From Bacteroides sp. CAG:1076 (GTDB lineage: Bacteria; Bacteroidota; Bacteroidia; Bacteroidales; Bacteroidaceae): a DNA stretch of 21,409 nucleotides. Under the pieces are notes generated by a model. That model was given only the letters and a program-made list of their open reading frames with translations. It was not told where the DNA came from and made no database searches. The stretch is taken from positions 1 through 21,409 of the forward strand of contig HF993154.1 of assembly GCA_000436795.1 (NCBI GenBank). The letters are read 5' to 3'. This document shows, in pieces, positions 1 through 8,722 of the stretch. Numbering within the stretch: position 1 is the first letter of the stretch; each line of letters begins with the position of its first letter. The position numbers and the translations under genes were made by a program.

Positions 1-15
1 TTTAACTTTTAATCT

Positions 16-35
16 TTCGGTAAAAATTTACCGAA
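16..35 (+). other. Perfect 9-bp inverted repeat before the pilin gene
   Basis: Positions 16-24 (ttcggtaaa) are exactly complementary to 27-35, with a 2-nt centre (aa). The right arm ends 15 nt before the ATG at 51, so in RNA it would form a hairpin in the 5' leader of the major pilin gene. In DNA it could be an operator or half of a recombination site. The window starts 15 nt upstream, so a second copy flanking an invertible promoter cannot be looked for here. Its function is unknown. Confidence 0.5.
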
Positions 36-50
36 GTATTGAAAAAGAAA

Positions 51-1574
51 ATGAAAAATCTATTCTTAACTGGCCTTCTGGGCCTTGGAGTCTTCTGCTC
101 ATGCAGCAATGAAGATGACCCTGCGAACTATGGAAAATTGAATGAAGGGGAAGCATACGCACAAATCATGATTAGTGTAGCTTCATCAAGTACCACCGGT
201 ACACGTACCACAACATCTGGCAGCACAGGTGGTGACATCGCAGCCTCTGCATCAGAAAACAACATTCAGAGCATTACAGTAGTGTTGGCTGATGAAAATG
301 ACATTGCACAGCAAGTTATCACGCCTGAACTGAAAACAGAAATCACCACCAAAAAAGAAGTACGCTCTACGAAACCATTTACCGTTAATGCCGGCAAATA
401 TAAAGTATATGTTCTCGCCAATTACGAACAGAACAAAGAAAACTTATCACCGGTAATCGTTGGTAGCACCGATATGAAACAGACCTTCACTATTACCGGA
501 AGTCTTAGCAACGAAAATGCTTTCTTCATGACCAATGCCGACGATGTAACAACAACTGACTTTACACAAACAGCCATCGGTGAAGAAGTAGATGATGATG
601 GAAAAACAGAAAGTAATCCAGAAACCCTGCATCTTGTTAAAGCCAACATCGAACGTGTAGTCAGCAAGGTAACATTCGACAACACTGATAATCAAGAATT
701 AAGTGTAAAGGACGGTCCTACTGAAATAGCAAAAGCTACACTAAACGGTGTATCTCTTATCAATCTCAACAAGAAGATGTACCTGACTAAAAAGAAAGTA
801 TCTGTAGCAGCGACAAACACATGGACAAAGTATTTCTATGTGGAAGACCCCAACTATAACAATACAACGGACCTCGAAAACAACTTTGCCCAAGCTAAAG
901 CATCTGATTTTTCAAATCCGAGTGCAGCCGCTTTCTATTGCCCCGAAAATACAATGGCAGCAGCAGCGCAACTGAACGGACAAACCACAGGTGTAGTCTA
1001 TAAAGTGACTTATACACCCGATACTAACAATGGCTACTCTGTCCTTATACAAAATGGAACAGATATCTATAGCCAGAAATTTACAGCTGTACTGGCGTTA
1101 GACACTCACAATGCGGCTATCACTGATAATATGTTTAAAGACGAACTGGAAGTAGGCCCAAAAGCAGGTTCTTTCTATGAATACAAGGGATTCATCTTCA
1201 AGAACAAAAACGCTGCCTACCTTTATTGTGCCATCGACAAGAACTTAAGTGCAGAGGCAAGCGCTATTAATACAGCTTTTGAAGGCTATCTGACTAAAGC
1301 CCCAGCCGATGTACACCTTTATGAAGCCGGTGTCTGCTACTATACCGCATGGATTAAGCATAATCCCAAAGGTGCACAAATGGAAGCAGGAAAATACGGA
1401 ACTGTACGCAACCACTGGTATGAACTGAAGGTAACTGGTATCAATGCACTCGGACATTACGAACCTACCTACAAAGATCCTACAGACCCCGATGATCCTG
1501 CCAAAGCAACCATTCAAGTACAAGCCACTGTTAAGAAGTGGGTACTTGTAAAACAGGATGTCACCTTAGAATAA
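51..1574 (+). CDS. Major fimbrial subunit, Mfa1/FimA (type V pilin) family lipoprotein precursor
   Basis: This is probably the polymerising stalk protein of a Bacteroidales type V pilus. It starts with a lipoprotein signal (hydrophobic stretch, then FCSC with the lipidated Cys at residue 18, then SNEDD). A beta-strand (AQIMISVAS) and a Thr/Ser/Gly-rich linker containing TGTR (Arg at residue 52) follow, which is where family pilins are cut by an Arg-specific protease before strand exchange. The C-terminal part carries the Mfa1-like signature: GKYGTVRNHWYELKVTGI, a Pro/Asp-rich loop, then a last strand ending VKKWVLVKQDV. At 507 aa it is in the Mfa1 range. The ATG at 51 is preferred; an in-frame TTG at 39 would add four residues (MKKK). 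It is more AT-rich than the three genes after it. The family call is confident; pilin versus minor subunit rests on gene order. Confidence 0.85.
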   Translation: MKNLFLTGLLGLGVFCSCSNEDDPANYGKLNEGEAYAQIMISVASSSTTGTRTTTSGSTGGDIAASASENNIQSITVVLADENDIAQQVITPELKTEITTKKEVRSTKPFTVNAGKYKVYVLANYEQNKENLSPVIVGSTDMKQTFTITGSLSNENAFFMTNADDVTTTDFTQTAIGEEVDDDGKTESNPETLHLVKANIERVVSKVTFDNTDNQELSVKDGPTEIAKATLNGVSLINLNKKMYLTKKKVSVAATNTWTKYFYVEDPNYNNTTDLENNFAQAKASDFSNPSAAAFYCPENTMAAAAQLNGQTTGVVYKVTYTPDTNNGYSVLIQNGTDIYSQKFTAVLALDTHNAAITDNMFKDELEVGPKAGSFYEYKGFIFKNKNAAYLYCAIDKNLSAEASAINTAFEGYLTKAPADVHLYEAGVCYYTAWIKHNPKGAQMEAGKYGTVRNHWYELKVTGINALGHYEPTYKDPTDPDDPAKATIQVQATVKKWVLVKQDVTLE

Positions 1575-1622
1575 TACTTTCGACAATAAAGTCCTCATAT
1601 CAAAATTAGTTTTCATTTTTAA

Positions 1623-1693
1623 GAAAGAAGGACGCCGGTCTTTAATAGGATAACATAACAACATGACAAACGCCCAAGACCGGCCCTTCTTTC
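1623..1693 (+). terminator. Long imperfect stem-loop between pilin and anchor genes (attenuator candidate)
   Basis: The arms 1623-1631 (gaaagaagg) plus 1635-1642 (ccggtctt) pair with 1676-1683 plus 1685-1693. This gives 17 base pairs broken by a small internal loop (acg against c), around a loop of about 33 nt. No U-tract follows, so it is not a classic intrinsic terminator. It may be a partial terminator or a 3'-end stabiliser that lets pilin mRNA exceed anchor and tip mRNA. The rest of the 202-nt gap (1575-1776) holds no recognisable gene. Confidence 0.5.
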
Positions 1694-1776
1694 CTATATG
1701 ATAAACCCTCATTCCCCTCCGCCGCCTCCTGGCGAAACGGAACCGGTAACCTTAAATAAAAAGAAATAAAGAAATT

Positions 1777-2772
1777 ATGAACCGTTTATATAAAAAGATA
1801 ACATTCGCATTATGCTTTTCACTACTGGGGCTGTTCAGTTCGTGTATCTATGAAAACGAAGTGGACTGCCCGTGCGAGGTACGTTTTGTCTACGACTACA
1901 ACATGGAGTTTGCCGACGCCTTTCCATCGCAGGTGAACGACGTAATGCTGTTTATCTTCGATGATGACGGACGGTTCATTTCCTCCCTACAAGACAGTGG
2001 CCCGCATCTGGATGCCGGCTACCGCATGCCACTGCAACTGGTACCAGGTCATTATCAGCTCGTAGCTTGGGCTGGTCTGCTGACCGACACCGACTGCTAC
2101 AACCTTAACTGCGACCTGCAGCGCGGCACATCTACTGTAGACGATCTGATGCTGTGCCTTCAGACCGAGGAAGACGAGTATGACCAGTGCCTCACCGACG
2201 TGTGGCACGGACAATTAGCCGATTTTGAAGTAAAAGCCGATGCTCCGTCCTATGCTACCATTTCGCTGGTGAAGGATGTCAAGCGCTTCCGCGTGCTCCT
2301 GCAAGACACCGAGGGCAACGCCCTGTCCAAGGACGACTATTCTTTCGGCATCACCACCGCCAACCGCATGCTCGACCATCAGAACGAGCCTTGCGAGTGC
2401 GAACCGCTGGTCTACCGTCCTCATACCCTCGTCGAGGCCACCATCAGCAACGATGCCGCCCCGACCCGCGCCACCGACCTTCACGCTCTGGTGGCCGAAT
2501 TGAATACCCTACGACTCACCGACGATGTACCCGTACGTTTCACTGTGCGTAACGAACGCGAACAGCAAGACCTGTTCGACATCGACCTGCAGAAGTACCT
2601 CAACCTGATGAAACTGGAGGTGCACGCCGACATGTCGCTGCAGGAATACCTCGACCGCGAAAGCAGCTACCAGGTAATCCTCATCATGGGCCACAACAAC
2701 GCGGGACAAGAAGTAATGATGTCCATACAAATCAATGCTTGGACGCTTGTGTTTAACCAGACCGAACTGTAA
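1777..2772 (+). CDS. FimB/Mfa2-family fimbrial anchor lipoprotein
   Basis: This is likely the subunit that ends pilus growth and ties the fimbria to the outer membrane. A signal peptide ends in the lipobox FSSC (Cys23), followed by YENEVDCPC. The stretch VRFVYDYNMEFADAFPSQ and then VNDVMLFIFDDDGRFI is the typical start of the FimB/Mfa2 family, in which these strands form the first transthyretin-like domain. A second beta-rich domain ends with the strands VILIMGHN and MMSIQINAWTLV. The length of 331 aa is close to the usual ~300. Unlike the pilin and tip proteins, it has no TR-type cleavage site after the first strand, which fits an anchor that keeps its lipid. It lies in the operon between the pilin and tip genes, only 6 nt before the next start, and is clearly more GC-rich than the pilin gene. 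Confidence 0.85.
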   Translation: MNRLYKKITFALCFSLLGLFSSCIYENEVDCPCEVRFVYDYNMEFADAFPSQVNDVMLFIFDDDGRFISSLQDSGPHLDAGYRMPLQLVPGHYQLVAWAGLLTDTDCYNLNCDLQRGTSTVDDLMLCLQTEEDEYDQCLTDVWHGQLADFEVKADAPSYATISLVKDVKRFRVLLQDTEGNALSKDDYSFGITTANRMLDHQNEPCECEPLVYRPHTLVEATISNDAAPTRATDLHALVAELNTLRLTDDVPVRFTVRNEREQQDLFDIDLQKYLNLMKLEVHADMSLQEYLDRESSYQVILIMGHNNAGQEVMMSIQINAWTLVFNQTEL

Positions 2773-2778
2773 CGCACC

Positions 2779-5532
2779 ATGACCCGACACATCATATACA
2801 AACTCATAGCCCTGATGGTATGGATGGTAAACCTCCTATCGTGCACGACCGACTTGTCTACCACCGACATGCCACTGGCCGGCGAGGGCGAAGGCGTGCT
2901 GCAACTCAGCGTACCCCTCACCCGCTCCGTGCCCACGACCAACGAAACTGGCGAACATGACGCCACGGCCGAAGAGCAGCGCATCACCTCGCTCTGGTTT
3001 TTGGCTTACCCTACCACCGACGGCGAAACGCTGGTGAAGAAACTGGACACCGACGAGCTGACGCATGACTACAAAACCTACGACATCCGGATGAAGTATG
3101 GCACCTACCACATCTACGTCGTAGCCAACATACCCGAACTGACGACCGGCACCACGGAAGACGAACTGAAGGCCATCATCCTGAAGTACAAGGAGGGCAA
3201 CGAGGTTAGCCTGCCCAGCCCTACCGGTAACGGTCTACCTATGGTCTACCAAAGACAGGAGGACTATACCCTGTCGTCCACATCAGCCGAAAGCGTCCTG
3301 GCCGATCTGGTGTACACCTGCGTCAAGATACGCTACACGCTGGTGTTCGATAATGCCGGCATTTCCAATGCCTTCGACAACAATGTGCTGATGATTGACG
3401 GAGTCAGCGTCCGCAACATAGCCGATCGCGCCCCACTGCTGCCCGGCACGAACATCACCGCCGACCTGACGCTGTTCGACACCGATGCATCGGGCGCCTT
3501 CAACGGCAAGTACCACGTGGGAACCTACAACCCTGACGATCCCGACAACAACTATACTTTCAGCGAAGCTACAATCAAATATACCGAAGCCGGACAATGG
3601 GCCTACCGCGGCACCTTCTACCTGCCCGAACACTACGTTACGGCAGAAACACAGGCTGACCAGTCGCAGATGCTCATTGCCGCCACACTCTACACAGTCA
3701 ATGGCGTTTCGCGTGCTTCATTAGAGTACACTATCGAGTTGGGCGATACCCAAGGGCAGTCTGACGCAGTTGAAGGCAACGGAATACGCCAACTTCCCCG
3801 GGGTCGCTTATACGACATCACCGGTCGCATCACCGGTCTGGGTAACAAGATAGAAGCTACCGCCGCCGTGAAAGACTGGACACTGCAGACCATAGATGCC
3901 GAACTCAACGGCCCCTACCATCTCTACGTGGCACAGACCAGCGTAGGACTGGAAGCCGGACAAGACATCACGGTAGCCTGCAAAACCGATGCTCCCATGT
4001 TGAGCTACGAAAGCCCCAAGTATAAACTGACCAATGGTACGGAAACCGATATCTACCAAGTAAAATTCAACAAAAATGAGGCAGGAATCTATACCTCGTT
4101 CACCGTGCGCATCCATCCCGCCATGCCGCCCGTGGCCGATGCCGCAACCATCGAAGGAATAGCCAAGTATTTCTACATCGTAGCGGGCGGCTTGAAGAAG
4201 AAGATAGAGGTCAGCCCCCTGAAGCTCGAACCCTACCTCATCGTGACGCCGCAGAACTATACGGTCTACATCAAGGAAGTATCAAACCTGACGACCTATG
4301 CCGTGTCATATACCTACCGTACCAACCTGACCAATATACAGGTGGTGACCAACAAAGACATCAACAATCTGGGCACGGCTGTCGACGGTATCTCATTCAC
4401 AGCAACCAATGCCTATAACGGAACGGTAAACGACGGCACCGGTACACTGGTGTGCACGCTGGACAAGCCCTATGTGTCGGGCAATTTTCCTACTGCCACT
4501 ACTGCCACTTACAACTTTACTGCCACCGGCTACGATAAGGAGTTGACGGCTACCGTTACCCTGCAAATCATCCCCAACGCTACATCCTATCGTCTGCACT
4601 TCCGTCCACTGACCGACAACTGGACCAACCCGCACATCTATGTGTATCAGCCGCTGTATACGCCTGGTGGAGCTGAGGTACAGATTCCAAGTAACCCAGA
4701 AGGCGAAAACGCCATTCTCTACGGCTTCACGGGATGTGTCACCTTCAAAGGCTGGACGGACGAAGGAGGGCCAATCGGCAACTATTGGCCAACTGCGACA
4801 GAAGGTAGCATCGTGACTGCTACAACGGGGTTCGACCCCTTGTCCGACATCGACGGAGATCCGACCACCGCAACTGAGGAATATTATTGGGGAGTGGACT
4901 ACTGCCCCAGCTTCCGCGAGGATTGTTGCGCCGGTTATAACGTCAACCGCAAGTGGCCGGGCGTAAAGATGAAAGTGGACACTGAAAACCCCGGCTGGTA
5001 CTATTTCGACCTGCCCCTGCTGGCAGAGCCGGGCAAGGCACTGATAATGTTTGCCGATGGACACGAAAGTGACGAAAAAGATGTTCAACACCGCTACCCC
5101 GCCCACATGGTTCCCGGTGTGCCGCTCTACAACTTTGCCGACAAGGACGGCTGGTTTCTCTACGACTATACGCAGGGCGACAAGAACGAGTTTGTGGATG
5201 ATAAGCCGAATATTATGGACAAGATGACATTTAAGGATGGTACGTACCGCATCTGGCTGACCAATAACAGCTCCGGCTACAACGATATCCACCTGTGGAT
5301 TCCCAATGGCGCCGTCTACAAAACTTGGAACGTTGGTGAGGACTTAGTGTACGACACTGCAACAGGATATTATTATGATGTTACCGTATCCGACGCATGG
5401 CGACCTACTGGCGACATCAACTACAAGCTGCATAACAACGGTGGCAATCCCCAAACCGGAAACCTGACCATCTATAGCAGCAAATGGAAAACTGTAACCG
5501 GAAAAAATTATGACTATGAAGTATACCTATAA
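2779..5532 (+). CDS. Large fimbrial tip/accessory lipoprotein with tandem CBM26-like C-terminal modules
   Basis: This is a probable adhesive tip or accessory subunit of the pilus (917 aa). The lipoprotein signal ends in LLSC (Cys22). A first strand (GVLQLSVPLTR, Arg49) and a FimB/Mfa-like fimbrillin region (about 65-370, with ITSLWFLAYP and YHIYVVANIPE) follow, ending RLYDITGRI...AAVKDW. Residues 378-600 look like Ig-like or BACON-type beta domains. The C-terminus has two modules that resemble starch-binding module 26: about 603-795 (NPHIYVYQ, KWPGVKMK, GWYYFDLP, ALIMFADGH) and about 818-917 (DIHLWIPNG, GYYYDV, YKLHNNGGNPQTGNL). The conserved aromatics suggest glycan binding; the actual ligand is unknown. 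The start lies 6 nt after the anchor gene and the stop codon lies inside the next gene, so translation is probably coupled. The fimbrial role is inferred from context. Confidence 0.75.
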   Translation: MTRHIIYKLIALMVWMVNLLSCTTDLSTTDMPLAGEGEGVLQLSVPLTRSVPTTNETGEHDATAEEQRITSLWFLAYPTTDGETLVKKLDTDELTHDYKTYDIRMKYGTYHIYVVANIPELTTGTTEDELKAIILKYKEGNEVSLPSPTGNGLPMVYQRQEDYTLSSTSAESVLADLVYTCVKIRYTLVFDNAGISNAFDNNVLMIDGVSVRNIADRAPLLPGTNITADLTLFDTDASGAFNGKYHVGTYNPDDPDNNYTFSEATIKYTEAGQWAYRGTFYLPEHYVTAETQADQSQMLIAATLYTVNGVSRASLEYTIELGDTQGQSDAVEGNGIRQLPRGRLYDITGRITGLGNKIEATAAVKDWTLQTIDAELNGPYHLYVAQTSVGLEAGQDITVACKTDAPMLSYESPKYKLTNGTETDIYQVKFNKNEAGIYTSFTVRIHPAMPPVADAATIEGIAKYFYIVAGGLKKKIEVSPLKLEPYLIVTPQNYTVYIKEVSNLTTYAVSYTYRTNLTNIQVVTNKDINNLGTAVDGISFTATNAYNGTVNDGTGTLVCTLDKPYVSGNFPTATTATYNFTATGYDKELTATVTLQIIPNATSYRLHFRPLTDNWTNPHIYVYQPLYTPGGAEVQIPSNPEGENAILYGFTGCVTFKGWTDEGGPIGNYWPTATEGSIVTATTGFDPLSDIDGDPTTATEEYYWGVDYCPSFREDCCAGYNVNRKWPGVKMKVDTENPGWYYFDLPLLAEPGKALIMFADGHESDEKDVQHRYPAHMVPGVPLYNFADKDGWFLYDYTQGDKNEFVDDKPNIMDKMTFKDGTYRIWLTNNSSGYNDIHLWIPNGAVYKTWNVGEDLVYDTATGYYYDVTVSDAWRPTGDINYKLHNNGGNPQTGNLTIYSSKWKTVTGKNYDYEVYL

Positions 5533-8398
5533 TAAACTGACAATATTGTGTGTCTGCCTTTTCCTCCTTCTGTCCGTTGCCTCGTGCACGGACGAAGAGA
5601 TAGGAAGCCGCCTGCCCAAAGACGGAGAACTGGTGGAAATGACGTTCATACTCAACGTGGCGCAGACGGAGAATGTAGCACTGACACGTGCCGATGCGGA
5701 TGAGAACAGGGTGGACAACCTCTATTTGCTGGTATTCGACTCGACGGACGATTTCGCCGTGCTGGAACAGATGAAAAAACTGGAATCCAATGACCTGACG
5801 GACGCAGGAGATGGTCGAAAGAAATTCACCGCGCAACTGGAGGCATCGAGGAAAGAGAAGTACATATACATCGTGGCCAATGCCGATGAACAGCTGAAAT
5901 ACATCAGTACAGACAGTACCCCGCTGAGCGAAATCCGGTCGATGCTCACCGACAGCGATTCCGAAGCACCCTTCGTAATGAGCGGCAGGATGTATACCAC
6001 CATTCCCGGCATCGACCTGGTGATAGACGACATTCCGCTGTACAGAACCGCGGCGAAAGTCACGGTACAGACGGAAGGAGTGGATAACTTCAGCCTTGTC
6101 AGCTTCACGGCGAAGAATTGCGACAACGTTGGAAGCATACTGGCGGGAGCAGAAGCCAGTGTGCCCGTATCACCTGCTTATGGAGAAGCGTATCTGTATG
6201 GGAACTATCCGCTTTACCTCTGCCCCAGCAACAAAGATTCTCAGTCCTTCCTTATCATCGAAGGCTATTTCAAAGATGACGGGACCTATCAAAGCCATTA
6301 CTACCGCATCAACCTGAAAGACGAAAAGGGCTGGCTGGACATAATGCCCAACCACCACTACGAAGTACGCATCACTGGAGTAAGCGGCCCGGGCTATGCC
6401 ACCAAGGAAGAAGCCGCCGAACATGACCCTGCCAACCTCACCGCCACCATCTACGACCACCAGCCTACCGTATATAATATGATAACCGACGGGAGTCAGG
6501 AGCTGGGAGTAAGCGACACCATCGAGATAGGAGCACAGGCGAACGACACGAAAGAGTTCTACATCAAATACTATCCCGGCACTCCCACCGACCTGAAGGT
6601 GGAGGTAGACACAAAGGACGCCTACTGGCTGACGCTGGACAACAACAGCATACCTACAGCAACCACAATGCTGAACGACGGTGAAGAAACCGGTACCCTC
6701 TACACTTACCGGGTAAAAGTCACCGCCGGCAATCTTTCGGGCAATAAACGCTACAGCATCATCCACGTATCGGCAGGAGGATTGAATCGGGATGTAGTGG
6801 TAACACAAGAGGAAGAGTTTTTGAACGACCAGTTCGGCACTATCTCACTCTTGGCGAAAGAATATGAACGCGATGAGAATACATGGTCCATTACTGGTAC
6901 GAAAGATTTAGACACATACACAGACTATTGGAATTTCATTCGTGGAAAAGAGACCGACCCGACGAAAAAGCTCTACGGCATCACTCCGGACGACATGGGC
7001 GGCAAGATACGTACCGAAGGTTTCCACTTCCCGATGTCTGACTTCCTGCAGTTTGTCTATACCTTTACCTTGCCCAATCAAACAGACAACTCAGCATATT
7101 CAAATGTATCGTGGAAGGTGGAACTGGCAGAGGGATACGAAGACAAGCTGCTGTTCTGGGATGGCACGACGTCGCCCGAGGGCCGTGGCGTCACGATAGA
7201 TAAAGCTTCATCATTCCTGACAGGGACTACACTGGCCGGCCAATCCTTCACCTTTACCAACAGCCTGCTGGATATGCAGAAGCCTGATGGAAGCATCGTA
7301 ACAGACGCCTACCGCTATGGAAAGGATGCTTTCAGGATAGTACTGACCGACAATGAAACCGGACGCAGTACTACCCTGTCCTACGACCTCTACCACACGG
7401 GAGTCTTTGCCTACGACAACGGGGCAGGCAATCACCAGACAGGTGAAAAGAACGATCAGGGGTGGTACTACTACGAGGTCATACAGATGGGCAGCAACTA
7501 CTGGCTGGACCGCAACTTGGGAGCCAAGTCGAGCGGATATTACATGCAGGACGGCAACGGCGGCAGCCTGCTGGGCGACGGCGACTGGCCGCTGCGCGAC
7601 AATTCGGCAGGCGGACTGTATTGCGTCGCCGGCGCACCCCAAAACAACGAGCCGGCTATTTTCGACGACATCTGTCCCAAAGGCTTCCGCGTACCGTACA
7701 TGTCGGAGTTCAATGCACTGGTTGCCGACCCGAAGTTCCGCAACGAGTATGTGGTGAATACGGGAGTGAACTACTGGAGTTCACACTACCTGTCGGACAA
7801 GGGCACCGTCTACTTCCCCAAGAACCGCATGTACTATGACGACAACCAGGCAGCCGGCGATGCCAATGCCGGCTACTACTGGACCCGGACAGCCGCCCTG
7901 GGCACCAGCGGCACGGAACGCGGCTACTGGCTGCAATTCATGAAGTTCTCGGGTAGCAATGCTTCGGCGGGCCGATACAGAATATTTCAGGACTCAGATC
8001 CCAACAAAAGACGAAACGGCATGTCGGTGCGCTGCGTCTACGCTTCACGTGTGGTGGAAACGTCCTACGACATCGAGTTCTATGTAAAGGGCTACACCCA
8101 CGTCTTCCTCTACAACGACGACGGCAACGGCAACCTGACCTACCTGAACTCCTGGCCGGGTGATATGATAGCTATTAACAACGAGAGTTCTTTAAATATG
8201 TACCATCCGTTTGTTTACAACAGCGTAACTGAGTATAACAACCTGAAAGTGGTGTTCAATATCGTGGATAACCAAGGTAACGTAACCGAAAGTTATCCGG
8301 GAAATTATGCAACTCAAGGAGGACTTAAATTCAGCCGGACACAAAGCGACAAGTTCTTCCACAAAGGCGGCAGCAACTGGACATCCACTGCACAGTAG
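5510..8398 (+). CDS. Large fimbrial tip/accessory lipoprotein with FSMP (lectin-like) and CBM26-like domains
   Basis: This is the second giant candidate adhesin of the pilus operon (962 aa). It overlaps the previous gene by 23 nt. A second ATG at 5516 (MKYTYNK) is an equally good start. The lipobox is VASC (Cys26); a first strand ends in ALTR (Arg60), and a FimB/Mfa-like fimbrillin region covers about 65-300 (VDNLYLLVFDS, YIYIVANADE, YEVRITGV). A BACON-like segment covers about 335-436, ending RDVVVTQEEE. Residues about 648-843 match the FSMP domain: NYWLDRNLGA, CPKGFRVPYMSEF, YYWTRTA and a final GMSVRCVYA. A C-terminal module (852-955) with THVFLYNDDG, SWPGDM and LKVVFNIVDNQG resembles the CBM26-like ends of the previous protein. 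The last ~240 nt are much more AT-rich than the preceding part. It probably presents ligand-binding domains at the fimbrial tip. Confidence 0.75.
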   Translation: MTMKYTYNKLTILCVCLFLLLSVASCTDEEIGSRLPKDGELVEMTFILNVAQTENVALTRADADENRVDNLYLLVFDSTDDFAVLEQMKKLESNDLTDAGDGRKKFTAQLEASRKEKYIYIVANADEQLKYISTDSTPLSEIRSMLTDSDSEAPFVMSGRMYTTIPGIDLVIDDIPLYRTAAKVTVQTEGVDNFSLVSFTAKNCDNVGSILAGAEASVPVSPAYGEAYLYGNYPLYLCPSNKDSQSFLIIEGYFKDDGTYQSHYYRINLKDEKGWLDIMPNHHYEVRITGVSGPGYATKEEAAEHDPANLTATIYDHQPTVYNMITDGSQELGVSDTIEIGAQANDTKEFYIKYYPGTPTDLKVEVDTKDAYWLTLDNNSIPTATTMLNDGEETGTLYTYRVKVTAGNLSGNKRYSIIHVSAGGLNRDVVVTQEEEFLNDQFGTISLLAKEYERDENTWSITGTKDLDTYTDYWNFIRGKETDPTKKLYGITPDDMGGKIRTEGFHFPMSDFLQFVYTFTLPNQTDNSAYSNVSWKVELAEGYEDKLLFWDGTTSPEGRGVTIDKASSFLTGTTLAGQSFTFTNSLLDMQKPDGSIVTDAYRYGKDAFRIVLTDNETGRSTTLSYDLYHTGVFAYDNGAGNHQTGEKNDQGWYYYEVIQMGSNYWLDRNLGAKSSGYYMQDGNGGSLLGDGDWPLRDNSAGGLYCVAGAPQNNEPAIFDDICPKGFRVPYMSEFNALVADPKFRNEYVVNTGVNYWSSHYLSDKGTVYFPKNRMYYDDNQAAGDANAGYYWTRTAALGTSGTERGYWLQFMKFSGSNASAGRYRIFQDSDPNKRRNGMSVRCVYASRVVETSYDIEFYVKGYTHVFLYNDDGNGNLTYLNSWPGDMIAINNESSLNMYHPFVYNSVTEYNNLKVVFNIVDNQGNVTESYPGNYATQGGLKFSRTQSDKFFHKGGSNWTSTAQ

Positions 8399-8650
8399 TC
8401 ATTGCTCCAAACAGACTAATTAAGAATATCTGTCTTGTCAACTAATAATGGTATATTAAGGTTAATGATATACGGTAAACGGGTGGCTTGTGATAAGTAG
8501 CCCGTTTTTTTTTACTATCAAACAGACAAATACATCGTTATCCATAAGTACCCTCCTTTTATCCGCCACTGCCACAGAGTTATATTTTTACGGTATTTTC
8601 AACATTTCCATGAATATATGATATATTTTTTAATTTCTTTGTGACAAATA
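8399..8650. other. Intergenic region after the fimbrial operon
   Basis: The gap to the next gene is 324 nt (8399-8722). It holds the terminator at 8477-8513 and, just beyond this interval, the promoter candidate at 8651-8680. An AT-rich stretch at about 8580-8640 could act as an upstream element. A weak inverted repeat (gtatat at 8451-8456 against atatac at 8468-8473) lies just before the terminator. I see no small gene here. Confidence 0.5.
8477..8513 (+). terminator. Intrinsic terminator of the fimbrial operon
   Basis: AAACGGG (8477-8483) pairs perfectly with CCCGTTT (8501-8507). A short inner pairing ctt/aag (8487-8489 with 8495-8497) extends the hairpin, and a run of nine T (8505-8513) follows. 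It lies about 80 nt after the stop codon of the second tip gene. Confidence 0.85.
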
Positions 8651-8680
8651 TTCGCCCATACAAGATTTTTCGTACTTTTG
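8651..8680 (+). promoter_or_regulatory. Bacteroides-type promoter for the redox operon
   Basis: TACTTTTG at 8673-8680 fully matches the Bacteroides -7 consensus TAnnTTTG. TTCG at 8651-8654, separated by 18 nt, is a 3-of-4 match to the -33 TTTG. Transcription would start roughly 8686, giving a leader of about 35 nt before the ATG at 8723. Confidence 0.55.
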
Positions 8681-8722
8681 CTATCAAACAGTTTTGGCAA
8701 GTAAATCTTAAAAATCAAAATC

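Noticed and set aside
4491..4508. 9-bp tandem repeat tactgccac x2 in the first tip gene
   Set aside because: It has only two units plus a nearby copy and encodes a Thr/Ala-rich strand; this is too short to argue for slippage-based phase variation.
4393..5292. Long open frame (299 codons) on the minus strand
   Set aside because: It lies fully antisense to the tip gene, and the translation has no recognisable domain, signal or start context. It follows from the codon use of the GC-rich gene on the other strand.
7353..7839. Two overlapping + strand frames inside the second tip gene
   Set aside because: The translations are rich in Arg, Thr and Ala and have no domain; the main frame carries a clear FSMP domain across the same bases.
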